Below are positions 17,780 through 25,831 of a stretch of DNA of 64,000 bases, in pieces (the first letter of the stretch is position 1; each line of letters opens with the position of its first letter). A program made the translations under genes and the position numbers. Source of the DNA: Streptomyces tardus (GTDB lineage: Bacteria; Actinomycetota; Actinomycetes; Streptomycetales; Streptomycetaceae); contig NZ_JAELVF020000004.1 of the NCBI RefSeq assembly GCF_018101125.2, positions 372,001 through 436,000 on the forward strand, given 5' to 3'. Below the pieces are notes generated by a model that was given only the letters and a program-made list of their open reading frames with translations, ran no database searches and was not told the DNA's origin.

Positions 17780-17790
17780 CCCCCGCGCCG
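17757..17790. repeat. 34-base perfect palindrome at the end of the right arm
   Basis: Perfect spacer-less palindrome centred on TGCGCA (between 17773 and 17774). Its right half re-copies, in the original direction, the bases near 16821, so the sequence turns back a second time here. Confidence 0.9.
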
Positions 17791-17897
17791 GGTCGCGCCC
17801 GCTCCCCGCGCGGCAACCCGTACGGGCCGTACAGCCGTTACCGCCCGTACGGCCCGTACGGGTTGCCGCGCGGGGAGCGGGCGCGACCCGGCGCGGG
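17782..17897. repeat. Second perfect inverted repeat of fold-back locus 1
   Basis: Arms of 51 bases (17782-17832 and 17847-17897) around a 14-base spacer, starting two bases after the first repeat ends. In one frame it reads as a Tyr/Pro/Gly-rich string (PYGPYS...PYGPYG). It is far longer than a typical terminator stem. Confidence 0.93.
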
Positions 17898-17972
17898 AGC
17901 GCCGCGGTGCGAGCCGGCTGCGGGCGGACCGCCGCCCGGCCCTCTGCCGCGGCCCGACGAGAGGCAGCAGCC

Positions 17973-19124
17973 ATGACGCCCATGCCGCGCCAGATCTTCA
18001 CCGAGGACCACGACGCCTTCCGCGAGTCGGTCAGGACCTTCCTGGCCAAGGAGGTGCTGCCGCACCACGACCAGTGGGAGAAGGACGGCATCGTCAGCCG
18101 CGACGCCTGGTTGGCCGCGGGCCGCCAGGGGCTGCTGGGGATGGCGATGCCGCAGGAGTACGGCGGCGGGGGTGAGCCGGACTACCGCTACAGCGCCGTA
18201 CTGGTCGAGGAGTTCGCGACGGCCGGCGCCTCCGGGCTCTTCCTCAGCCTGCACAACGACATCATCGGCCCCTATCTCCTCTCGCTCGCCACCGAGGAGC
18301 AGAAGCGCCGCTGGCTGCCCGGCTTCTGCTCGGGCGAGACGATCACCGCCATCGCGATGACCGAGCCCGGTGCCGGCTCGGACCTCCAGGCGATCCGCAC
18401 CACAGCGGAGGACCGGGGCGACCACTGGGTGCTCAACGGCGCGAAGACGTTCATCTCCAACGGGATCCTGGCCGATCTGGTCGTGGTGGTGGCCAGGACA
18501 AGCCCCGAGGGTGGCGCCAAGGGGCTCAGCCTGCTGGTCGTCGAACGCGGCGCAGAGGGCTTCGAACGCGGCCGCAACCTGGACAAGATCGGCCAGAAGG
18601 CCCAGGACACCGCCGAGTTGTTCTTCGACGACGTGGTGGTTCCGAAGGAGAATCTGCTCGGCGAGCTGAACGGCGCCTTCCTCCACCTGATGACGCACCT
18701 GGCCCAGGAGCGCATCGGGATCGCCGTCGCCGCCGTCGCCACCGCCGAGCACCTGCTGGAGATCACCAAGAAGTACGTGAAGGAACGGGAGGCGTTCGGG
18801 CGTCCGCTGGCCAAGTTGCAGCACATCCGGTTCGAGATCGCCGAGATGGCGACCGAGATCGCCGTCACCCGCAGCTTCATGGACCGCTGCATCGCCGAGC
18901 ACTCCGCCGGCGGGCTCGACGCCGTGCACGCCTCGATGGCCAAGTGGTGGGCGACCGAGCTGCAGAAGCGGGTCACCGACCGCTGCCTCCAACTCCACGG
19001 CGGATACGGCTACATGGCCGAGTTCCCGGTCGCCAAGGCGTTCGTCGACGGCCGTATCCAGACGATCTACGGCGGCACCACGGAGATCATGAAGGAGATC
19101 ATCGGCCGCTCGCTGCTCGCCTGA
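17973..19124 (+). CDS. Acyl-CoA dehydrogenase
   Basis: FAD flavoprotein of 383 residues catalysing the first step of beta-oxidation. Family landmarks are AIAMTEPGAGSDL near residue 128 (FAD/substrate binding), the GAKTFISNG segment near 154, QERIGIAVAAVATAEH near 242, and the C-terminal LHGGYGYMAEFPV and IYGGTTEIMKEIIGRSLL. The catalytic base is expected in IYGGTTEIM. Length and N-terminus (IFTEDHDAFRESVRTFL) fit short/medium-chain members. I use the ATG at 17973, preceded by GAGAGGCAG; the frame is open back to 17313, but that part comes from the fold-back repeat. Thiolase and FadB-type genes follow on the same strand. Confidence 0.94.
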   Translation: MTPMPRQIFTEDHDAFRESVRTFLAKEVLPHHDQWEKDGIVSRDAWLAAGRQGLLGMAMPQEYGGGGEPDYRYSAVLVEEFATAGASGLFLSLHNDIIGPYLLSLATEEQKRRWLPGFCSGETITAIAMTEPGAGSDLQAIRTTAEDRGDHWVLNGAKTFISNGILADLVVVVARTSPEGGAKGLSLLVVERGAEGFERGRNLDKIGQKAQDTAELFFDDVVVPKENLLGELNGAFLHLMTHLAQERIGIAVAAVATAEHLLEITKKYVKEREAFGRPLAKLQHIRFEIAEMATEIAVTRSFMDRCIAEHSAGGLDAVHASMAKWWATELQKRVTDRCLQLHGGYGYMAEFPVAKAFVDGRIQTIYGGTTEIMKEIIGRSLLA

Positions 19125-19259
19125 CCGTCCCGCACCCGTCCGCGCTCCCCACCGCACCCGTATGCACCCTCAGTCGCACCCGTCCGCTCTCGCCGCAGCG
19201 CCCGTCCCCGTTGCATTCGCCACCACCGCTGAACTCCCGCAAGTGAAAGGCCGCAGACC

Positions 19260-20474
<1,215 letters not shown>

Positions 20475-20520
20475 CGTCCGCCCCGTCCTCAACCGCCCGA
20501 TCCGCCAGGAGACCTCACAC

Positions 20521-22719
20521 ATGTCCGAGCCCACCACCATCCGCTGGGAGCGGGGCGTCGAAGGCCACGAAGGCACCGCAGCCGAGGGCATCGTCACCCT
20601 CGTGCTGGACGACCCCGACCAGTCCGCCAACACCATGAACGAGGGGTTCATCACCTCGCTCACCACCGTCGTCGACCGGCTGGAGGCGGAGGGGGACGCG
20701 CTGCGCGGCGTCGTCGTCACCTCCGCGAAGAAGACCTTCTTCGCCGGCGGCGACCTCAACCTCCTCATCCGAGCCACCCCCGAGACGGCCCCGCAGGTCT
20801 TCGAGCGGGGCCTCGGCGTCAAGCGCGATCTGCGCCGGCTGGAGACGCTCGGCGTCCCGGTAGTCGCCGCGGTCAACGGCGCGGCGCTCGGCGGCGGTCT
20901 GGAGATCGCCCTGGCCTGCCACCACAGAGTGGCGCTGGACGCACCCGGCTCCAAGATCGGCCTGCCCGAGGTGACCCTCGGCCTGCTGCCCGGCGGCGGC
21001 GGAGTGGTGCGCACGGTGCGGCTGCTCGGCATCGCCGACGCACTGCTGAACGTCCTGCTCCAGGGGCAGCAGTACCACCCGGCCAGAGCGATGGAGAAGG
21101 GCCTGGTGCACGAAGTCGTCGCCACCCGCGAGGAGATGCTCGCCTCCGCGCTCGCCCACATCCGTGCCAACCCGCAGGCACGCCAGCCCTGGGACGCCGA
21201 CGGCCACCGCATCCCCGGCGGCACCCCGGCCCACCCGAAGTTCGCGGCCAACCTGCCCGCCTTCCCGGCCAACCTCACCAAGCAGACCGCCGGCGCGCCC
21301 TACCCGGCCCAGCGCAACATCATGGCCGCCGCGGTCGAGGGCTCCCAGGTCGACTTCGAGACCGCGCAGACCATCGAGAGCCGGTACTTCACGGAGCTCG
21401 TCGTCGGCCAGACCTCCAAGAACATGACCCAGGCGTTCTTCTTCGACCTCCAGGCGGTCAACTCGGGTGCCAGCCGCCCCTCGGGCGTCGAACCCCGTAC
21501 GGTCCGCCGGGCTGCGGTGCTCGGCGCCGGGATGATGGGCGCGGGGATCGCCTACAGCTGTGCCAGGGCCGGTATCGAGGTGGTGCTCAAGGACGTCACC
21601 GCCGAGGCGGCGGAGACGGGCAAGGAGTACTCGCGCGCCCTGGTGGAGAAGGCCCTCTCGCGCGGCCGTACCACCCGGGAGAAGGCCGATGCGCTGCTCG
21701 CCCGCATCACGCCGACCGCCGAGGTCCAGGACCTCGCCGGCTGCGACGCGGTGATCGAGGCGGTCTTCGAGAACACCGAGCTCAAGCACAAGGTGTTCCA
21801 GGAGATCCAGCAGGTCGTCGAGCCGGACGCGCTGCTGTGCTCCAACACCTCCACGCTGCCCATCACCGAGCTGGCCACCGGCGTCGAACGCGAAGCGGAC
21901 TTCATCGGGCTGCACTTCTTCTCGCCGGTCGACAAGATGCCGCTGGTGGAGATCATCCGCGGCGCGAAGTCCGGCGACGAGGCGCTCGCCCGCGCCTTCG
22001 ACCTGGTGCGTCAGATCAAGAAGACCCCGATCGTGGTCAACGACAGCCGGGGCTTCTTCACCTCGCGGGTGATCGGCCAGTTCATCAACGAGGGCGTCGC
22101 GCTGGTCGGCGAGGGCGTGGAGCCGGCCTCCGTCGAGCAGGCCGCGGCCCAGGCCGGCTACCCGGCCAAGGTCCTGTCCCTGATGGACGAGCTGACGCTG
22201 ACGCTGCCGCGCAAGATCCGCGACGAGAGCCGAAAGGCCCTGCTGGCACGGGGAGTCGAGCTGCCGGTCCACCCGGCGGAGGCCGTGATCGACCGCATGG
22301 TCGACGAGTTCGAGCGGCCCGGCCGCAGCGGCGGCGCGGGTTTCTACGAGTACGAGGACGGCAGGCGCACCCGGCTCTGGCCCGGTCTGCGCGAGCACTT
22401 CACCAAGGAGCCCGCGCCCGACATCCCGTTCGCGGACATGAAGGAGCGGATGCTCTTCGCCGAGGCGCTGGACACCGTCCGCTGCCTGGAGGAGAACGTC
22501 CTGACCTCGGTCGCCGACGCCAACATCGGCTCCATCATGGGCATCGGCTTCCCGCCGTGGACCGGTGGCGCGATCCAGTACATCAACGGCTACGAAGGCG
22601 GCCTGCCCGGCTTCGTCGAGCGCTCCCGCGAGCTGCAGCAGCGCTACGGCGACCGCTTCGCCCCGCCGGAGCTGCTGCTGGCGAAGGCGGCGGCGGGGGA
22701 GACCTTCCGCGACAGCTGA
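20521..22719 (+). CDS. fadB: 3-hydroxyacyl-CoA dehydrogenase / enoyl-CoA hydratase fusion (FadB/FadJ type)
   Basis: Fusion of 732 residues. The N-terminal crotonase domain (about 1-200) has the oxyanion-hole segments TFFAGGDLN and NGAALGGGLEIALACH. The central NAD-binding domain starts with AVLGAGMMGAGIAYSCARAG near 335 and contains SNTSTLPIT and the catalytic-histidine segment GLHFFSPVDKMPLVE. Then follow RGFFTSRV and a C-terminal 3HCDH domain. It hydrates enoyl-CoA and oxidises the 3-hydroxyacyl-CoA, feeding the thiolase encoded upstream. The start is ATG 20521; the longer open frame from 20428 overlaps the thiolase gene and has no support. Confidence 0.95.
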   Translation: MSEPTTIRWERGVEGHEGTAAEGIVTLVLDDPDQSANTMNEGFITSLTTVVDRLEAEGDALRGVVVTSAKKTFFAGGDLNLLIRATPETAPQVFERGLGVKRDLRRLETLGVPVVAAVNGAALGGGLEIALACHHRVALDAPGSKIGLPEVTLGLLPGGGGVVRTVRLLGIADALLNVLLQGQQYHPARAMEKGLVHEVVATREEMLASALAHIRANPQARQPWDADGHRIPGGTPAHPKFAANLPAFPANLTKQTAGAPYPAQRNIMAAAVEGSQVDFETAQTIESRYFTELVVGQTSKNMTQAFFFDLQAVNSGASRPSGVEPRTVRRAAVLGAGMMGAGIAYSCARAGIEVVLKDVTAEAAETGKEYSRALVEKALSRGRTTREKADALLARITPTAEVQDLAGCDAVIEAVFENTELKHKVFQEIQQVVEPDALLCSNTSTLPITELATGVEREADFIGLHFFSPVDKMPLVEIIRGAKSGDEALARAFDLVRQIKKTPIVVNDSRGFFTSRVIGQFINEGVALVGEGVEPASVEQAAAQAGYPAKVLSLMDELTLTLPRKIRDESRKALLARGVELPVHPAEAVIDRMVDEFERPGRSGGAGFYEYEDGRRTRLWPGLREHFTKEPAPDIPFADMKERMLFAEALDTVRCLEENVLTSVADANIGSIMGIGFPPWTGGAIQYINGYEGGLPGFVERSRELQQRYGDRFAPPELLLAKAAAGETFRDS

Positions 22720-22726
22720 CCGCGCC

Positions 22727-22788
22727 CCGGGGCCGGGTTGCCCCGGCCCCGGCCCGGCCCGCACCGCTCTGCGGCGCGGGCCGGGCCG
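22727..22788. terminator. Overlapping GC hairpins after fadB
   Basis: Two overlapping perfect stems follow the fadB stop: an 11-base stem 22727-22737/22742-22752 with a 4-base loop, and a 13-base stem 22750-22762/22776-22788 with a 13-base loop. They share bases, so only one can form at a time. They lie between convergent genes (fadB and the MerR regulator) and probably terminate both. Confidence 0.7.
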
Positions 22789-22839
22789 TTCAGCGAGTCG
22801 GGTAGTTCGGTGCGCCGGGTCCTCCGGTGAGTCGGGTGT

Positions 22840-23601
22840 TCAGCGCGGACCGAGCTGCGGGGCGCGTTCCTCGGGGAACGTGCCCCGCAACTCCTCGCGC
22901 AGCGAACGCTGGAAAGCCGTCAGCAGGGCCTGCACCACGAGCGGTTGCATATGGGCGGAGAGGGTCTTCATCCGCTCCACCTCTTCCTCGTCGGGCTCCT
23001 GCGAGCGGTACGGGTCCCAGACCTCCTCGCGGAACAACTTGCTCAGCTCGCCCGCCAGTTGGCGCGCGTGGTCCAGCATCAGCTGCCGCGATCTGACCAC
23101 CGCCTCCTGGGAGATCGGCAGCTCCAGCAGCCGCACCCCCAGCGGCAGCAGACCGGCGTCCACCTCGAACACCGACGGATCCTGGCCGCGTACCAGTACG
23201 TTCATCGCCTCCAGCCGCTCGATGTCGGCGTCGGCGAGAGGACGGCCGGCCCGGCGTTCCAGCTGCTCGCGGGTCACCTCGTCGGCGCTGTCCGGCATCC
23301 AGGAGGCGACCAGCGCACGGTGAATCGCCAGGTCCTGGGCGGTGATCTCCTCGGGCAGCCGCTGGAGATAGCGCTCGATCGCCGAGAGCGTCATGCCCTG
23401 GCTCTGCAACTCCTCTATCAGGGCCAGCCGCGCCAGATGCCCGTGGTCGTACCGGCCGACCCTGCGCGGCCCGATCCGCGGCGGCGGGAGGAGGCCGCGG
23501 GTGCTGTAGAAGCGGATGGTGCGCACCGTCACCCCCGCACGGGCCGCCAGCTCGTCGACGGTCAGGGCGGCCGGGCCGGTGTCCTCGGTCTGCTCGGTCA
23601 T
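22840..23601 (-). CDS. MerR-family transcriptional regulator
   Basis: DNA-binding regulator of 253 residues. The winged helix-turn-helix is seen at LTVDELAARAGVTVRTIRFY and RGLLPPPRIGPRRVGRYD (about residues 13-52), followed by the MerR dimer helix (IEELQSQGMTLSAIERYL). The C-terminal 140 residues form a large effector domain without metal-binding cysteine pairs, so it is not a metal or thiol sensor; similar regulators control fatty-acid or drug genes. Its place next to the beta-oxidation genes suggests control of lipid degradation, but this is inference. The ATG at 23601 overlaps nothing and is divergent from the phosphotransferase gene. Confidence 0.9.
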   Translation of the reverse strand: MTEQTEDTGPAALTVDELAARAGVTVRTIRFYSTRGLLPPPRIGPRRVGRYDHGHLARLALIEELQSQGMTLSAIERYLQRLPEEITAQDLAIHRALVASWMPDSADEVTREQLERRAGRPLADADIERLEAMNVLVRGQDPSVFEVDAGLLPLGVRLLELPISQEAVVRSRQLMLDHARQLAGELSKLFREEVWDPYRSQEPDEEEVERMKTLSAHMQPLVVQALLTAFQRSLREELRGTFPEERAPQLGPR

Positions 23602-23805
23602 CCGCTCTGCCCTTCTCGCGCTCAGTCCCTCGGTGGTGCCACGGCCCGCGCCCTGCCCGGGCGACCGTGTTGTGCAGTATCGCTGTCTCAGCGAAGTTGT
23701 GAAACCCGCCCGGAGCAACAGCCGTTCACCCGCCGCGTGCCGCGGCGGTTCGCGGGCGCGAGTAATTCGGTGGCCCCGAGGGCGTCCGTTCGCGAGAGTG
23801 CCGAC
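23602..23805. promoter_or_regulatory. Divergent promoter region between merR-type gene and phosphotransferase gene
   Basis: A 204-base gap. A small dyad TCGCT-GTCTC-AGCGA lies in the lower-GC stretch near 23680-23696 (CAGTATCGCTGTCTCAGCG) and is a reasonable place for a MerR-type operator, though it is shorter than classical MerR dyads. Confidence 0.35.
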
Positions 23806-24714
23806 GTGGCACTTCACGAGAACGAGGTCGGTGCGGACGAGAGCGTCGTGCGGGCGCTGCTGCGCGAGCAGGTCCCGCAGTGGCAGGGCCTGTCCGTCTC
23901 GCCGGCGGGCGCCGGAACGGACAACACGATGTACCGACTGGGCGACCGGCTGCTCGTACGGCTGCCGCGCACCGCGGACAACGCCGGGGCGGTGCGCAAG
24001 GAGCAGGAGTGGCTGCCACGGCTGGCGCCGCATCTGCCCTGCCGCGTCCCCGAGCCGGTGCACGCGGGTGTGCCCAGTCCGGTGTTCCCGCTCGTCTGGT
24101 CGGTGCACCGCTGGATCGAGGGTGAGGAGGCCGGCACCGGCACGGTGGCCGACTGGTCCGCCTTCGGCGCGGATCTGGCCGAGGTCGTGCGGAGGCTGCA
24201 CGCCGCACCTCTGCTGGGTGCCGAACGCCGCGGCGAACTCGGCGGCTACCGGGGCGGGGGTCTGCGCGCGTGTGCGAGCGGGTTCGGCGAGTCCTTCGAC
24301 GCCTGCGGTGCGATCCGCGGGCTCGATCTGGACGTCGCGCGGCTGCGAGAGCTGTGGGAGTCCGGGCTCGCGCTGCCCGAGCCGTCCGGCCCGCAGGTCT
24401 GGCTGCACGGCGACCTCAAACCCTCCAACCTGCTGGTCCGGAAGGGGAAGTTGCGGGCGGTCATCGACTTCGGCTGCCTCACGGTGGGCTTCCCCGACGC
24501 CGAGCACGCGCCCGTGTGGGACCTTCCGTCCGAGGCCCGGCAGGCGTACTGGGACGCCGTGGGTCTGGACGACGCGACCTGGTCGCGGGCCCGTGCATGG
24601 GCCGTCGCGGTGGCGGTGAGCGGTGTGTCGTACTACTGGACCACCTTTCCCGCCTTCGTCGCCGAGTGCCTGTCGCGTCTGCGCGCGATCCTGGAGTCCG
24701 CCGACGACCGGTGA
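23806..24714 (+). CDS. Aminoglycoside phosphotransferase (APH)-fold kinase
   Basis: Small-molecule kinase of 302 residues. The catalytic loop HGDLKPSNLL (about residues 202-211) and metal-binding VIDFGC (near 222) are intact, and an N-lobe nucleotide-binding region reads GTDNTMYRLGDRLLVRLPR. Such APH proteins phosphorylate antibiotics or metabolic alcohols and amines; the substrate cannot be read from the sequence, and no resistance role should be assumed. There is no ATG near the expected N-terminus, so I use the GTG at 23806. It stands alone, divergent from the MerR gene. Confidence 0.85.
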   Translation: MALHENEVGADESVVRALLREQVPQWQGLSVSPAGAGTDNTMYRLGDRLLVRLPRTADNAGAVRKEQEWLPRLAPHLPCRVPEPVHAGVPSPVFPLVWSVHRWIEGEEAGTGTVADWSAFGADLAEVVRRLHAAPLLGAERRGELGGYRGGGLRACASGFGESFDACGAIRGLDLDVARLRELWESGLALPEPSGPQVWLHGDLKPSNLLVRKGKLRAVIDFGCLTVGFPDAEHAPVWDLPSEARQAYWDAVGLDDATWSRARAWAVAVAVSGVSYYWTTFPAFVAECLSRLRAILESADDR

Positions 24715-24821
24715 GGCGTGCGGACGGATGCGCGGCGGGTTCCGGTTGTGTGCGTCCGCGCCGCGTCCGCTCTTCCGCACGGCCCGGACTGCCGGCCGGC
24801 GAGCCGTGCGGCGTACGGCGT

Positions 24822-24867
24822 GTGATGCGAAACTCAGGCGTATCGATCCGCTTGCGTTTCGCATCAC
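24822..24867. promoter_or_regulatory. 12-base inverted repeat upstream of the TetR gene
   Basis: Perfect inverted repeat GTGATGCGAAAC (24822-24833) / GTTTCGCATCAC (24856-24867) with a 22-base gap, about 70 bases before the TetR start. The gap is wide enough to contain a promoter. It is a candidate operator. Confidence 0.55.
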
Positions 24868-24890
24868 CGCTCCCTACGCTTCTGGAGTAC

Positions 24891-24913
24891 GGAACCGTTT
24901 CGATGGCGGTTCC
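24891..24913. promoter_or_regulatory. Candidate TetR operator next to the TetR start
   Basis: Inverted repeat GGAACCG (24891-24897) / CGGTTCC (24907-24913), 9-base gap, ending 26 bases before the ATG at 24940. Size, symmetry and position suit autorepression by the adjacent TetR protein. Confidence 0.55.
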
Positions 24914-24939
24914 ACCGAGCACGTCGAGGAGTGCCGGGC

Positions 24940-25665
24940 ATGTCGATCCGATGCAGCCGCAGCCCGCTCTCGGGGCGGAGCAAGCTCACCCCCGAGCGGG
25001 AGCGCGAGCTCTACGACGCGGTGCTGGACCTGCTGCGCGAAGTGGGATACGAGGCGCTGACGATGGACGCCGTCGCCAGTCGCACCCGTTCCAGCAAGGC
25101 CACCCTCTACCGCCAGTGGGGGAACAAGTCGCGGCTGGTCGTCTCCGCGATCGAGCTGTGCGGTGCGCCGCCGCCCCCGATGGAGTGGCTCGGCCGCAAC
25201 AGCCTGGTGGAGGATCTGCGCGAGCTGGCCAGATGGGCCGGGCGCGACGCCGCCAGGGACGTACCGCTGATGCGCGCGCTCGGCTCCGCCATGCAGGCGG
25301 ACGGTGAACTGCTGCGTGTCATGCGCGAGACCATCATCGAGCCCGAACTCGTCGCGTTCCAGCGGCTGTTGGACGCCGCGGTCGAGCGGGGCGAGATCGC
25401 CGAGGTGCCGCCCGCGGTGAAGTACGTGCCGCATCTGCTCTTCGGCGCGCTGTTCTCGCGAGTCTTCATCGACGGCCTGGAGCCGGACGAGGAGTACGTC
25501 GTCACGCTGGTCGACGAGGTCGTACTGCCGATGTTCGGCCTGGGGGCGTCCGTCGAGGGCGACTCCGGGAAGCCCGCGCCCGTACCGCCCGCCGCTCCGG
25601 GTTCGGCCGGCCCGTCGCCGGACGCCGGCCAGACCGACGAGCCGAACGGAGCCCCGGGGGACTGA
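24940..25665 (+). CDS. TetR-family transcriptional regulator
   Basis: Regulator of 241 residues. The N-terminal helix-turn-helix is typical: YDAVLDLLREVGYEALTMDAVA followed by SSKATLYRQWGNKSRLV (about residues 27-66). The C-terminal 180 residues form the ligand and dimer domain, with a short Pro/Ala-rich tail. The gene lies 166 bases upstream of an MMPL exporter gene on the same strand, the usual arrangement for a repressor controlling its own exporter, and two inverted repeats lie just upstream. I chose ATG 24940, nine bases after GAGGA, over the GTG at 24931, which abuts that site. Confidence 0.92.
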   Translation: MSIRCSRSPLSGRSKLTPERERELYDAVLDLLREVGYEALTMDAVASRTRSSKATLYRQWGNKSRLVVSAIELCGAPPPPMEWLGRNSLVEDLRELARWAGRDAARDVPLMRALGSAMQADGELLRVMRETIIEPELVAFQRLLDAAVERGEIAEVPPAVKYVPHLLFGALFSRVFIDGLEPDEEYVVTLVDEVVLPMFGLGASVEGDSGKPAPVPPAAPGSAGPSPDAGQTDEPNGAPGD

Positions 25666-25831
25666 CCCCGCCCGCCGCCGATCCGGGGCCGGACCGGCCC
25701 GAGCGCCGTGCCCACGGCGACCGAGCCGACCGGAGCCCACCGCACCACCAACCACCCACCGCCCGGGGCCGAGACCGGCCCCGAGGCGCGCCAGACCCTG
25801 CCCACCGTACGAACCGACGGGAGCTACCCCC

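Larger units (their letters stand above)
16957..17972. other. Gene-free stretch occupied by fold-back locus 1
   Basis: The 1016 bases between the racemase stop and the acyl-CoA dehydrogenase start hold no intact gene. They consist of most of the left repeat arm, the spacer, the whole right arm, a 34-base palindrome, a second inverted repeat, and a short leader before the ATG at 17973. Long open frames cross this region on both strands but are products of the repeats. Any promoter for the dehydrogenase would have to lie within about 75 bases of its start, after the second repeat. Confidence 0.8.

Noticed and set aside
17782..17897. Second inverted repeat of locus 1 as an ordinary terminator
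   Set aside because: A 51-base perfect stem is far longer than terminator stems elsewhere in the window (6-19 bases), and it lies upstream of a gene start and is chained to other fold-backs.
16817..17897. Fold-back locus 1 as an insertion sequence or transposon
   Set aside because: No transposase frame lies between or beside the arms and there is no target-site duplication; the arms consist of host gene sequence.
17313..19124. 603-codon plus-strand frame fusing a P450 fragment to the acyl-CoA dehydrogenase
   Set aside because: The first 220 codons are the inverted copy of other sequence from the fold-back; the dehydrogenase has its own ATG and ribosome site at 17973.
20515..22764. 749-codon minus-strand open frame
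   Set aside because: Antisense shadow of the fadB gene; no recognisable domain.
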